DNA of 64,000 nucleotides from Emiliania huxleyi CCMP1516 (GCF_000372725.1 NW_005201154.1:196831-260830); one strand, 5' to 3'. Counted from the first letter of the stretch, positions 26,827 through 43,981 are shown. Notes: generated by a model from the letters alone, not told the origin. Program-made: numbers and translations.

Positions 26827-29163
26827 ATGTCGCGGTCGCTGGCCGATGCTGCCGCTACGGCACTAGACAGCAACCCTCTCGGTGACGAGGAGTCACGCAA
26901 GGTCGAGAAGCCGGTCGCGAACAGCGCCCGCTGCATCGAGCTCGCCAGATCGCTCTTCGGCATCGAGCCACTGACCGGTTCGGTCCGCGACCTTGATTCG
27001 TACGACGACCGCAACTTCTACTGCAAGGCGACGTCGTCGCGCCCGGAGCTGAAAGCCGCGGCCGACTGCCACGCGTGCGGCGACCCGCCGGGCAGCTTCC
27101 ACTTTGTCGTCAAGGTGCACAACGGGGTTGAGTCGCTCTCCCCCGGCTTCATCGAGTGCCAGAACCTGGCGATGGAGCTCGTGCGCGCCGCCGGCGTCTG
27201 GTGCCCGCGCGCCCTCCCGTCACTCGAGGGCCGGCAGATCGCGTTTGCCGAGCAGCCTCTCGCCGACGGCTCAGTGCGGAGGCACGCTGTCCGCTGCCTG
27301 CCCTACCGGCCAGCCTGCCTGCTCGGCTCCGCGCTTCCTGGTGCGGCGCTGCTGCGCGAGCTCGGCGGCGTGACCGCGCGCGTCTCGTGCGCCCTCTCTG
27401 CCTTCGACCACCCCGAGGCGCACCGAACCTTCATCTGGGACCTCGCACAGACGGCCGCGATACGGCCCTCTCCTCCGCCTCTCCGCGGCCGACCGAAGCG
27501 CCGCCCGAGCGTGTCTGAGTCTGACCCGGGGGCCCGAGTAGGCCCCTCCTCCCCCTCCTCGCACCCGAGCGGCGGGCCCTGATCGCCGACACCCTCCGCG
27601 ACTTCGAGTCGACGGTGCTGCCACTCTCCGACCGCCTGCCGCGCCAGGCCGACCACGGAGACGCATCTCTCGGTCCTCTCGGGCTCCTCTCGGGCCATCG
27701 CGGGCTCCTCTCGGCCCATCTCGGCCCATCTCGGCTCATCTCGGCTCGTCTCGGGCTCATCTCGGCTCGTCTCGCGCCAGGTCATCCATGGAGACGTCAA
27801 CGACCAAAACGTTCTCGTCGGGCCGGCTGGCGGCGGCGGTGAGGGCGGCGGCGGCGGTGAGGGCGAGAGCGAGGGCGGCGACAACGGTGGCGAGCCTGGT
27901 TGCGGTGGTGCGGCGGTGCTCGGCGTGATCGACTTTGGCGACCTCGTGCATACCTGGCGCGAGATCAGCCGAGATCAGCCGAGATCGAGATCACCCGCGA
28001 TCGCCCGAGATATCCCGAGATAGTCCCGAGATCTCGACATGACCCGCGACGCCTTCCTCCCCCTCTCCTGCGCCCGAGATCGCCCGAGATTGCAGGAGAT
28101 TGCCCGAGATTGCGCACCGGCGGGGCGGACGCACCCCGGTGGGCGGAGGGGGGGCAAGGGCGGAGGGGGGGGGGGGGGCTCTGCGTCGCATGCAGTGTGT
28201 CGCACCCTTCTTCCGGCAGGCGCGTGAACGAGCTCGCCATCGCCACAGCCTACGCCCTCATCGCGCTCCACTACGACTCTGCCGCCCGCGCCTCGACGCA
28301 CGCCTCCGCCTCCCTCAGCCAGCCCTCCCTCAGCCAGCCCTCCCTCGGCGACGCCTCCGCCTCCGGGGAGGGCGAGGGTCGCGGCCATGGCGGCGGAGGG
28401 CCAGGCGCGGTGGCGGAGGAGGAGGCCGCGTGCGCCTTGGTGTCTGGCTTTGCGGAGGAGGCGGAGCGGCAAGGTGAGCCCTCCCCTCCCCCCCCTCTCC
28501 CACCCCAACACCAAACCAAACCACCACCACCACCACCACCACCACCACCACACAGCGCGACCCNNNNNNNNNNNNNNNNNNNNNNNNNNNNNNNNNNNNN
28601 NNNNNNNNNNNNNNNNNNNNNNNNNNNNNNNNNNNNNNNNNNNNNNNNNNNNNNNNNNNNNNNNNNNNNNNNNNNNNNNNNNNNNNNNNNNNNNNNNNNN
28701 NNNNNNNNNNNNNNNNNNNNNNNNNNNNNNNNNNNNNNNNNNNNNNNNNNNNNNNNNNNNNNNNNNNNNNNNNNNNNNNNNNNNNNNNNNNNNNNNNNNN
28801 NNNNNNNNNNNNNNNNNNNNNNNNNNNNNNNNNNNNNNNNNNNNNNNNNNNNNNNNNNNNNNNNNNNNNNNNNNNNNNNNNNNNNNNNNNNNNNNNNNNN
28901 NNNNNNNNNNNNNNNNNNNNNNNNNNNNNNNNNNNNNNNNNNNNNNNNNNNNNNNNNNNNNNNNNNNNNNNNNNNNNNNNNNNNNNNNNNNNNNNNNNNN
29001 NNNNNNNNNNNNNNNNNNNNNNNNNNNNNNNNNNNNNNNNNNNCCCCCCCCCCACACACCAACATCACCACACACAACCACCACCCCATCACAGGCGCTC
29101 AAGCGGTGGCGCGACAAGCCGGCGGCGGAGCTGGAGCAGCTGCTCCGCAGAGCGGCCGCGTGA
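26827..29163 (+). CDS. hydroxylysine-kinase-like protein (APH/choline kinase fold)
   Basis: Phosphotransferase of the aminoglycoside phosphotransferase fold, closest by motif order to animal HYKK (5-hydroxylysine kinase); substrate not proven. Start at 26827 (MSRSLADAAATALDSNPLGD). Motifs are SYDDRNFYCK, FHFVVKVHN, ECQNLAMELVRAAGVWCPRA, then the catalytic loop VIHGDVNDQNVLVG and GVIDFGDLVHTWR, followed by VNELAIATAYALIALHY. His, Asp and Asn of the catalytic loop and the metal-binding Asp of IDFGD are present. Exons: 26827 to about 27453, 27570-27647, 27781-27956, 28220 to about 28472, then one or more lost in the gap, and 29095-29163. The introns at 27648 and 27957 have GC donors; the first is probably GC as well. 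Confidence 0.85.
27648..27780 (+). mobile_element. older introner-like intron, ctcggcc-type core (HYKK-like gene)
   Basis: GC-AG. CGCCAGGCCGACCACGGAGA at the donor is a diverged copy of CGCCAGGTCATCCATGGAGA at the acceptor. The core has about eight tctcgg(g/c) words. The copies differ at 4 of 20 bases, so the event is older than those in CCT2. Confidence 0.7.
28564..29043. other. assembly gap, 480 N
   Basis: Unknown bases inside the HYKK-like gene, between (ccacca)n and a C-run, so probably a collapsed low-complexity intron with possibly one exon. Confidence 0.98.
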
Positions 29164-29797
29164 GACGCGCACTTCGGCGGCGGCGGGCGCGGCCAAACGG
29201 CGAAGGAAGACCGTCGTGCCAGGGACCGCTCCGAGGGGAGGCATGGAGCGTGCCAAGTGTGGTCCCGTCTCGCGTCTGGCGACTGCAATGAACGCACTCT
29301 GCTCTCTGGCCATCGAGAGCGCTGCTGGTGTGAGCTGTGCAGCTGTGAGCCTCTGTGAGGGTCCGCTAGCATTGGCCATTGGGCCTGATTAAGGGACTGC
29401 AGCGGTTGGTCGATGGCCGGCGCCGAGATCAACGATCATCGCGCACCGAACAGGAACCAACGTCCCAGATTGCAGAAAAAGCTGCGCAACAACCAAAACA
29501 AGCAACATCCAACAACGCGTACAAATATGTCAACGTCTCGGCGCTTGGCAGGTCGCAGGAGAAAGCGCGGGCGCGCTGCTCTCTCCCCCTCTCCCCGCCG
29601 CCTCACTCGCACACGCATACAGCGGCACATAAACAAGCTGAGCCACACAACAACATACCACAAACAGTAGCTCGAAATAATGGGACGTCCGCTGGCGGCG
29701 CCCCCGCCGGGTCGGAACAGCTCAGCCTCGGGGCGCTCGGATCCACGGAACGGGTTTGGCGCTGCCCGGAGGCCCAAACCCTCTCCTCTGAAACCCT
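29164..29797. other. 3' flanks, no gene seen
   Basis: Convergent spacer between the HYKK-like gene and the minus-strand gene ending at 29798. Nothing else recognised. Confidence 0.35.
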
Positions 29798-30766
29798 CTA
29801 GGAGGCGCGCAGCGATGCCGGACGGGCGCGGTTCCACTCCGCCGCCGGTGCAACCTCGCCGCTGACCGCCCGCGCGGGCGGCTTGCTGCCGGCGCGCCCG
29901 CCGCAGGCCTTGCAGCTGCCCGGCGGCTCCTCGAGCGGCGCGTCTGGCTCCTCTAGCGGTGCAAGCTGCCTCGCCCCTCCGCCTCTGCGCCGCCCGCCGC
30001 CGAAAAGGCCGCAGATGCCGGGCAGCCCGCACCGGAGGAGGGCGAGGAGGAGGGAGAGGAGGGAGAGGAGGCAGGCGGCGGCGGCGAGGAGCAGCCGCAG
30101 CGGCGCCGTGAGGCACGACAGCGCGTCTGCAAAGCAGCGGATATCGTCTTCGGCGGCGGAGGAGGAGAGCGCGCGGCGCATCCGCGGCGGCGGGGACGCG
30201 TCCAAGACATCATCGCTCGGATCGCGGACGGAGACCCGCCCTCCCCGCGCGGGTCCCGGCACCGCGAATACCACCCTCTCCGCCGAGCTCGAGCCTCGCT
30301 CCGACGCTCCACACCCCTCCCCGGCGTCGCCACCCTCCTCCTCGTACTGCAGCGAGTCGCAGGAAGAACGGTCGTACGACGCGACCGAAGAGCGGGGCCC
30401 GTAGCACGACCCGTCGTCGTCGTCGCCTTCCGCCGCCGCTGCCCAGCTCACAGCCGGCTTCCCAGCCCGCCGGATCGCGTCGAGCTCCGCCTCTCGCTCG
30501 GCGCGGGCGTTGCGCGCCCACGAGGCGTCTGCCCTGGCGCTCTGCGCCTGCTCGTCGGCCGCGCACCGCGATGCGCACGCGTCGCAGAGGCAGACGGCGC
30601 GCCGCTTGCCCGTGTTGCGGCACCGGCCCGCATCGTACCAAGCCGCAGCATTCGCCGGCGGCGGGTCTGGAGAGGGTTCCCCGGCGTCGTCGCAGTCGAG
30701 AGCGTCCAGCGCGGCGTCATAGTCGAAGGGCCGCTCTAGTCTGTCGTCGTCCCTAACCGGCCGCAT
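29798..30766 (-). CDS. membrane protein with shared Cys module
   Basis: Intronless frame of 322 residues from MRPVRDDDRLERPFDYDAAL. Residues about 38-103 form a module ([40 protein letters not shown], then RAEREAELDAIRRAG) with five Cys. It is almost identical in DNA and protein to part of the large gene at 40885-41080. A disordered Asp/Ser-rich middle follows, then one long hydrophobic stretch (LTAPLRLLLAAAACLLSLLS and on to ICGLF), a likely membrane anchor. No enzyme motif. The Cys spacing (C-x8-C-x1-C-x2-C-x3-C) could bind metal. A sense-oriented TTTC-tailed repeat lies 380 bases upstream. Confidence 0.6.
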   Translation of the reverse strand: MRPVRDDDRLERPFDYDAALDALDCDDAGEPSPDPPPANAAAWYDAGRCRNTGKRRAVCLCDACASRCAADEQAQSARADASWARNARAEREAELDAIRRAGKPAVSWAAAAEGDDDDGSCYGPRSSVASYDRSSCDSLQYEEEGGDAGEGCGASERGSSSAERVVFAVPGPARGGRVSVRDPSDDVLDASPPPRMRRALSSSAAEDDIRCFADALSCLTAPLRLLLAAAACLLSLLSLLLALLRCGLPGICGLFGGGRRRGGGARQLAPLEEPDAPLEEPPGSCKACGGRAGSKPPARAVSGEVAPAAEWNRARPASLRAS

Positions 30767-31147
30767 GTGCTGCGGGGAAACCTTCGGCGAAGGTACGGGG
30801 CGCGCAGTTTAGGAGTTTGGCCCGCGGCACACAGTGTTCGCTTCTGGAGGAAGAATTCTACGATCAGGGCTCGCACGAACTAGCACAGGGAAGAAGAATT
30901 TCACGCATCGCGCGCACAACACGACAGGCAAGGCGCGGGCGACGGCTTCCTCAGAAGCCGTCGAGGAAGCCGTCGCCCGCACCACAGGAGCAGTCACACC
31001 ACTCCCACTCCGGCGCCCACCCACTCCCCACGTCTTGTACTCCCTCCCTCACTGTGTTATTGTGATGTCTCGCACTCCTCACTGGCGAGGCAGTTTCGTC
31101 CACGCGGCTCTATTATTCAACAAACAACAACCCCATTGCTAAAAATC
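30767..31147. other. upstream region of the minus-strand Cys-module gene
   Basis: Contains an imperfect palindrome (gcgggcgacggcttcctcag at 30946 against gaggaagccgtcgcccgc at 30963). No gene seen. Confidence 0.4.
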
Positions 31148-31290
31148 TCTCTATTATTCTTTCCTAAAAGAAAGAAAGCAAGAAAGAAAACGGACATCCA
31201 AGGGAGGGATGGGAGGAGGCACGCCGCCACCACACCGGGATTTAAGGAGAGGGGTGTGGTGCGCTAGCCGTCGCCCACCCTTATTATTCT
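31148..31290 (-). repeat. TTTC-tailed dispersed repeat, longest copy, minus orientation
   Basis: Read on the minus strand: gtgggcgacggctagcgcac, cacacccctctccttaaatc, ccggtgtggtggcggcgtgc, cctcccatccctcccttgga, then ttctttcttgctttctttc. It matches 53535-53660 over the full length, including the gggcgacggctagcgcac head. Its tail points toward the start of the minus-strand gene at 30766. Confidence 0.7.
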
Positions 31291-31403
31291 TTCCTCGACG
31301 GCGGCTTCTCGGCACGATTTCTTTCTGCACGCGCACAGATCCTCGGACGGCAGTGAATGCGCTGGACGGATTAGCCGCGATTAGCGTGTCACGGAGGGCT
31401 CAA

Positions 31404-31493
31404 TGGCTGACGTAAGCCGACGACCTCGAGAGATGGGGAGAGATGGGGAGAGATGGGGAGAGGTGGGGAGATACATCTCAATGGCTGGCGTAG
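31404..31493 (+). mobile_element. introner-like intron, gagatggg core (S46 gene)
   Basis: ctcaatggctgacgtaagcc and gacgacctcgaga (31400-31432) recur as ctcaatggctggcgtaggcc and gacgacctcgaga (31477-31507), with five gagatggggag units between. Donor GTAAGCC (31412) and acceptor GCGTAG (31493) give a GT-AG intron; limits given include the left copy. Confidence 0.65.
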
Positions 31494-31553
31494 GCCGACG
31501 ACCTCGAGAAGCTTCTCTCCGGGGGCGGAGACCTCGTCCAGCCGCTGCTGGCT

Positions 31554-31592
<39 letters not shown>

Positions 31593-32720
31593 AAGGGCGA
31601 CGGCGGAGCGGCGGAGGCTGTGTGCCGTCGCGACGCGGCGGTTGCGGCGGCGGCGGCGCTCTACCCGGCGTACGTGGCCGACCGCGACGCAACCAAGGGG
31701 TTGTTTTTTTTGGCCCCCCCCCCCCCCCCCCCCCCGCCCCGCCCTGCCCCCCGCGCGCGCCTGGTGTCTGGCCGTGACGTGCGAGCTGCCCACCGGCCCT
31801 GCCCACCGGCGGTTCGCCCTTCAGACGCTGCTCTCGGAGCTGCTCTAACTGATGAGCAATTCATCGGTGGGCCGGTTGCAGGGCCCTCCTCACCCGCCTG
31901 GCTCCACATTACGGACGGGCGGCGGAGACCTGAGCCTTCTTGGAACCCCCCCGCGAAGGCCTTTTTCCCCGACGCGAACGGCTGCCTCCGCCTCTCGGCC
32001 GGCCACGTGGAGGGGTACTCTGCCGCGGACGCGGTGCAGCACACGCCCGTGACCACGCTCGGCGGGCTCTAGCCGAGAGTCTAGCCGAGAGTCTAGCCGA
32101 GAGTTTGGCCGAGGTTGTAGCCGAGGTTTGGACGGGGTGTAGCCGAGGTGTAGCCGAGAGACAGCCTTGCACCCAGCACACTCTGCGGGCGGCGGCCTCG
32201 GGAGTGTGTCGTGGAGGTGTCGTGGAGGTGTCGTGGAGGTGTCGTGGACGCGTCCCCCGCAGGCGGGCTGGTGGACAAGCACCTTGAGGCCAAGCTCAGC
32301 GGCGCGGGCGAGGCGGTTGCCGACCTGGTCAAGGGCGAGGGCGGAGACTTCGACTGCCCGCAGCGGCTGGTGGACCTCTGCGCCGCAGACACGGCCGTGG
32401 CGGCGACGCCGTGCTGCGTGTGCTACTCGACCGACACGGTCGGAGGCAACAGCGGCTCGCCCGTGCTCGACGCCAACGGCGACTTCGTCGCCATCAACTT
32501 TGACCGCCAGCGGCTCGGGCTGATGAACGAGTTCAAGTGGAGCGCGGAGTACTCCCGCTCGATCGGTGCGCCGAGCGGCGGCACTCTCCCCGCCGCCCGT
32601 CGGACCCGCCGCACGACATGTCCGCGACATGCCCTCGCAGGCACCGACGTGCGGTACATCCTGCTGCTCGTCGGCCAGTACGACGGCGCGCAGTGGCTTG
32701 TCGACGAGATGGTCGGCTGA
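31494..32720 (+). CDS. S46-family dipeptidyl-peptidase, C-terminal half only
   Basis: Serine exopeptidase family of DPP7/DPP11. Pieces in order: DDLEKLLSGGGDLVQPLL, AALYPAYVADRDATK, FFPDANGCLRLSAGHVEGYS, AVQHTPVTTLGG joined to LVDKHLEAKLSG, then DTVGGNSGSPVLDANGDFVA (catalytic Ser), INFDRQRLGLMNEFKWSAEY, and TDVRYILLLVGQYDGAQWLV to the stop. The N-terminal half with the catalytic His and Asp should lie upstream of 31400. There I see only a dispersed repeat and noncoding DNA, so the gene is probably 5'-truncated. The intron at 32068-32260 is GC-AG with a GCGGGCT duplicate. The one near 32568-32640 has an acatgtcc-type core. The join near 31690-31860 (long C-run) is uncertain. Confidence 0.75.
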
Positions 32721-33605
32721 GAGGATCTGCTGCGGCGGCGGCACTCGCTTCTGGCAGGCTGGGCCTATGGCTTGTGATCGCGGTAAGCGCAGCCACCTCC
32801 GCCGCCCTGCCGGCGGGGACATGCCGAAATGCGAAAATGTTGCAGGCTTTTCTTTCATGCAAAATAATTAACTGGGAGGAGACAACCCGTAAGCACGACC
32901 GTGTGTGCGAGAACTGGTCGCATTGGTACGAGCGCGTGCCCGTGTGGCGGAGCCGCGGCGCAGCGCGCAGGCCGCCGGCGCAGCGCGCGGCTCAGCACCG
33001 GGCCGAATGCGGCATGAATTGGTGGAGGCGGCGAGGAACGGCAGGTGAGAGGGCAGAGGCGGGGCTCCTGACACGCGTCCGGCGGCATGACGATCCGCGA
33101 CGGGGCCGTGCTCTTGTGTCAACACCACAGGGCGGGCCTGGAGGCGTCGTCCCGAGTTTGCGGCATTGCTGGCATCTTTCTGTGCCGCAAGCAGGCGTCG
33201 CCCCGGGCGCAGTTCGCGCAAGCCACCGCAGGCCGTTTGCCCAGCTCAATTGCAATCAGGCCATTCCTCGTCTTTGCGGCCTCGGCAAACTCCTCATGGC
33301 CCCACGAGCGGGCGCCACCATGGCCGCCAAGCCCAGCCGCCGGCGCCTGTGGCGCGGCAGGCTCGGCAGGCTCGGCAGCAGGTGCGCGCTCAGAAAGCGG
33401 CCGGGACTCGTCATCGAAAGCTTGCATTGCTAGAGACGCGGAGGTTGGTACAATGTAAAGCTCGAATTGCCCCAAACAAATGAAAGCGGCTTCCGTGACG
33501 TCACATTTAGTAGGGCCGGAGCAGCCAAGCCGGAAGTGATTGACGAGCTCGTGCTGGCAAGCGTAAAAATAGTTTTGGCGTCGCACATCTGCTGGGGGGG
33601 GGGGG
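32721..33605. other. no gene seen
   Basis: Long frames exist on the plus strand, but with no recognisable motif and with compositions that match GC-rich noncoding DNA. A G-run (33594-33608) borders the next element. Confidence 0.4.
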
Positions 33606-33613
33606 GGGTCGCC

Positions 33614-34077
33614 TTCCTTGGCCTTTCCAACCAAGAAGGGTTCCGGCAACCCAGAGGGAAACCAGAGGGTCCCCAGCACTTTGCGTTTCCGGAAGTTTCC
33701 AGGGAAACCAGAGGGTGTTTGGTGCTCCATTCTGTTTCTCTCGAGTTTCCCTCGGGAAACTCGCGAGTTGCTTTGAGTCTGAGAGCTGTTCTGGGGCAAA
33801 ATCTGAGTGAGGCAACATTGAGGATGAAATCGGCACGATACCCGGTATTTCCAGGTATACCCGGGGTTTGTCAGGTAGGCAAAATAACCGGTATTTTGCC
33901 GATTTTGCTGATTTTGGCCCCAAAACAGCCTCAGACTCGGCTCAGAGCCCGGGAAAGTGGATGGTTTCCGTGGAGTTTCCCCAGGAAACTAGAGAGAGGG
34001 TGTTGTAGGGAAACAAGCAGGAAACACGAAAAGGAAACCAGGTAGGGTGCGAGAGGAAACCCTTGGAAAGGCCAAGA
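33614..34077. mobile_element. MITE-like DNA transposon, 464 bp, 8-bp target duplication
   Basis: The ends are inverted: TTCCTTGGCCTTTCCAA at the left and TTGGAAAGGCCAAGA at the right. They are flanked directly by GGGTCGCC on both sides (33606-33613 and 34078-34085). An 8-base target duplication is typical of the hAT superfamily. The interior is full of short inverted gggaaac/gtttccc words and has no transposase, so it is nonautonomous. Composition is more AT-rich than the flanks. Confidence 0.75.
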
Positions 34078-34085
34078 GGGTCGCC

Positions 34086-34886
<801 letters not shown>

Positions 34887-35065
34887 CACGCCGCGCTTGC
34901 GGCCGCGCGTTTTTTTTTTCAAGGTAAGGACTAGGCGCCGCACGAGCCCGTCTCGCCGAACAACTCTTACGTCACAAAATGGGGCAGTGGCTGGTGCGCC
35001 GTCCTCCCCGCGCCACGCCTTCGCCGCCCGCACCGCCCCACCTGCGCCCGGCGCAACGCCCATAG

Positions 35066-35813
35066 GTGGAGTCTTGTGTGAGCGAGAAGTTCAATGCCTG
35101 CCGCCGCGCGTGTGGAGACAGCTCCGTCCCGGCTGCAGAGCTGGCCGATGCGGCCATCGCGCTCATCTCGGTGCCGCCGCCGCCCGGTCGCCCGCCGCCC
35201 GCCGCACTCCGTACCGCGTCCCATACGCGTCCGCTCCTCCCCTCCGCCGCAGATCTTTGACCTGATCAAAGGCATGGGCATCGCAAAGAGCGACATGATG
35301 GGCAACGCCGACGTGCTGAAGAGGCAGGCGGAGGCGAACCCGGGCGCATCGGTGCAGGAGCTGATCAAAAAGGAGCTCGAGCAGGCGGACCTCAAGAAGC
35401 TCCTCAAGGGGCACGAGTTCAAGGATGCGCCCCTTGACGATAAGGGCAAGCCCGTACAGAACGTCTGCGTCTCGATGTTGTGGCTGCAGCGCGCGCTCAT
35501 CTTTATCTGCGTGCTGCTCGAGACGCTGCAGACGGAGCCGAAGCTGAAGACGGCGGTGGATGCGGGGTACGCGGCCTCCATCAAGCAGCACCACGGCTTC
35601 GTCGTGAAAGGCGTCTTTGCAGCCGCCTCCAACGCGGCGCCTTCAAAGGAGAAGTTTGTCGGCCTGCTCGCGGATGAGGAGGAGGAGGCGATGAGCGCGA
35701 TCACGGAGATGCTGCCCGTGGTCAAGGAGATCCTCAACATCTTGGGGCCCTTTATGAAGGAGATTGGCGCCGAGACGGGGAACTACCCCCCCGGCTACCT
35801 CTGCGCCGCATAG
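35066..35813 (+). CDS. glycolipid transfer protein (GLTP) domain protein
   Basis: Soluble carrier that moves sphingolipids between membranes. Exons are ..35066-35170 (SEKFNACRRACGDSSVPAAE, LADAAIALIS) and 35253-35813 (IFDLIKGMGIAKSDMMGNAD, LKRQAEANPG and on). GLTP landmarks are the Asp/Asn/Lys helix (KSDMMGNADVLK), WLQRALIFICVLLETL with the sugar-stacking Trp, and HHGFVVKGVFAAAS with the conserved His. The domain ends at MKEIGAETG; a short tail closes at NYPPGYLCAA. The intron is GT-AG, 82 nt. The true start codon is not resolved: a CCATAG acceptor precedes 35066, and a strong donor (AAG|GTAAGG) lies at 34922, so a first exon upstream, just after the AC microsatellite, is likely. An uninterrupted frame from 35094 is the less attractive alternative. 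Confidence 0.85.
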
Positions 35814-36192
35814 CCGCCGCCGCCAAGTCTGCGGCCAGCGTGCCCAGCCACGCGAGTAGAGGGAACTACGTGCGTCTGTTGGCGTGGGGGGGGGGGGTAT
35901 ATGCTCGGGGAGTGTCGGCCAGGGAGTGCCTCGCCAGCTTGCCCCAGCGAGGGAGCGGGAGGGCGGTCGCGGGTCGGCAGAGCGGTCGTGGCCCTTGATG
36001 TGCCGCGCTGCCGCCCGCGCCCGCGGCCCGCGCGCATATCCGGCACGGTTTTCACGCGTGTTCATATGGCGCGCCTTCCTAGTGGCCACGGCCCTGGCTC
36101 GATATACGGCTATTTAAAAACCCGAGCCGCCTTCTTGGTCATTTTAATAAGGAGGGGCGCTGTGGGGTTTCCTTGGACCTTAACAAACAAAC
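35814..36192. other. 3' flank of the GLTP gene
   Basis: Has a G-run at 35887-35895. No gene seen. Confidence 0.35.
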
Positions 36193-36411
36193 TTCGGCGG
36201 CGGCTTCTCGCCCACCGCCGTTCTCAAGCTGCGCCGCCTCGCGCGCAAAGTCGCGCGCGGCAGCGTCGACCGCACGGCCTACTCGCCCAAGTACTCGCTC
36301 TCTTTTATGTCCCACCATGCAGAGCGCATCTCTCTCTCTGTTGTGCGAGGCGTGAACCGCGCCATTCGCTCTCACCTGGCAACCCTGTCTGCACGTCTCG
36401 CGCGCGCGTGA
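36193..36411 (+). CDS. unrecognised short coding remnant
   Basis: Open frame with no in-frame ATG at its left end: FGGGFSPTAVLKLRRLARKV, ARGSVDRTAYSPKYSLSFMS, then ISLSVVRGVNRAIRSHLATL, stop TGA at 36409. Composition is protein-like with basic character. It could be the last exon or a fragment of a repeated gene; family unknown. Confidence 0.3.
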   Translation, partial: FGGGFSPTAVLKLRRLARKVARGSVDRTAYSPKYSLSFMSHHAERISLSVVRGVNRAIRSHLATLSARLARA

Positions 36412-36900
36412 ACAGGGCTCCAGGCCCCAAATGACGTGTGAGTGTTAGATTTGTTTGGTATTGCTAAAAATCTCTCTCTCTGGACCTTGGACCTTGGACG
36501 GCCGGCGGTGATTTTCTTTTTTATTATGTCAAAAACCGCATTCCAGCGCTCGCCGAACGAGACAAGTGACAACGCCCATAGCGCATAGGCGGCACGATTA
36601 CACATCGGGGTCGGTGGAGGGTGAGTTGACCAGGGGTTGTGCGCCGGGCCCTCCTGCTCGGCTCCAGCGAGTAGACAAGTCTTGTCATCAACCGAATAGA
36701 AGGATCTGACCTCGGGGCCGATGTGACCAAGCGCTGGTGGCGTGGTTTTACCTCACACCCATGGTCTCACAGTGTGCCGGCAGTCGCCGAGCAGTGTCGC
36801 TCACACAAGCCGCAGCACAAGTGACTGAGGGCCAGTGAGGGCGAGCCCATCGCTGTGAAACAGCTGTGGCAGCCGCACAGTAGGCTGTGCCAACTGTGCA
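36412..36900. other. no certain exon; probable 5' region of the SDR gene
   Basis: The Rossmann Gly-rich motif of the dehydrogenase should be here or further upstream, but I could not find it. No other feature seen. Confidence 0.3.
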
Positions 36901-36903
36901 GAG

Positions 36904-37926
<1,023 letters not shown>

Positions 37927-38247
37927 CGGTCACTGAATCTGCGCTGAAGTTCTGACCCATCTCTGTATCTCGATACAAAGAGGGGTACCCGGACGGAGAA
38001 TCCCCAGCTGCGGAAACGTAGTGTCGCTCAAGAGAGAGGTGCGATACTGCGGTGGCGTACGATAAGGTGCCTATATGGGCTTCCAGTATCGGACCTTCAA
38101 GACATGCGCTTTTGTTGGCCTCCTCGGACAGGTTCCTTAGGTAGGTAGGTTCCGGCTCCTTGCTTGTTGGCTCGAGAAAAAAATGAAAAGGTGATATTCG
38201 CGGTTCGACTGACCGGTTCGACTGACCGCCGCTGCTTCGCTTTCCGG
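37927..38247. other. spacer
   Basis: Probable SDR 3' flank and promoter of the large gene. Contains gttaggtaggtaggttcc near 38135. No gene seen. Confidence 0.35.
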
Positions 38248-42921
<4,674 letters not shown>

Positions 42922-43259
42922 CGGCCGGTGCGGTACGGCCGAAACGGGGCACGTTTGCGCAGGCGAGTTCCGTTTCGTCGCGCGGCGGCGAGGGGGTGGG
43001 GGGGGGGGATCCACTGGCTGGGGGAGGAGCCGGGCTATACGAAGAGGACTGAGGAGGCCAGGCTGTTGTGCGTGCGTGTGGGCTGTGCGTGCGAGGTACA
43101 CGTGCGGGGAGCCGGGTGGATGATTGGTGCCGTGGTGCTAGTGGTGGCAGGAAACTAGATGTCAGGAGAGGGCAAGCCCCCCCCGCGCGCTGGCCGTCGT
43201 CTCAGAGTCTGAGCCCTGGCCTCGATATACAGCGGGGCCTCGCTCTCTCTACACCATCA
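42922..43259. other. 3' flank of the large gene
   Basis: No gene seen. Confidence 0.35.
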
Positions 43260-43460
43260 CCAAACCTCGACACCGACTCGAGACACCTCGACCGCCCATG
43301 TGCCAACTCGACTCCAACTCGACCAACTCGACACCCCTCGACACCCCTCGACACCATCTAGGCGGAAACCATGCTCGTGTCCGTGTCAAGGTGCCAAACT
43401 CGACACCTCGACACACCTCGACACCCCTCGACACCCCTCGACACCGCTCGAACCACTCGA
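43260..43460. repeat. (ctcgacaccc)n degenerate minisatellite
   Basis: About 15 copies of an ctcgacac(c)c unit, interrupted at 43355-43400 by unique sequence. Intergenic. Confidence 0.8.
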
Positions 43461-43981
43461 CACCGCTCATATCCAGCCGGCGGCCTGCCAGCGGCTCTAT
43501 TCTTGCTTAAATCTGACTCCAAAACTTTATAACCCCCCCCTACCCCCCCCCCCCCTCCCTCGCCGCCGGGCCAGCCGCCGTCGAGCCCGCCGAAGCGGCG
43601 CTGGCGGCGACGGCGGCGGCGTCGGCAGGGGAGGCGCCGTGGGAGGGTGCCGCTGCCGCGGCTGCCGCGGCTGCCCCCGCTGATGGCAGCTTTGCTGCCA
43701 TGCAGATCGCTGCGAACAACAGGCTGGATGCCTAGGCCCCCACCAGGCCCCCACCAGGCCTGCGCGTTCCAGGCGCGTTCCAACCGGTCCTCTCTCGGAC
43801 GCAAGCCTCATGTGTTCTACTGTGGAGGAGTGTGCTGTGGGGAGAGCTAGGGGAGAGGCGAGGATGGTTTCATTGGTTACAGCAGTTCTGCTATTGAGTA
43901 TAGCCCCGTGTTCCCGGGCATTCACACTATATTTCGGAGATAATTGGGCGATTATATCCATAAAAGGGATTTCATCCCTTT
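43461..43981. other. no gene seen
   Basis: C-run at 43532-43560, a duplicated ggcccccaccag at 43735-43757, then AT-richer sequence. Nothing supportable. Confidence 0.35.
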
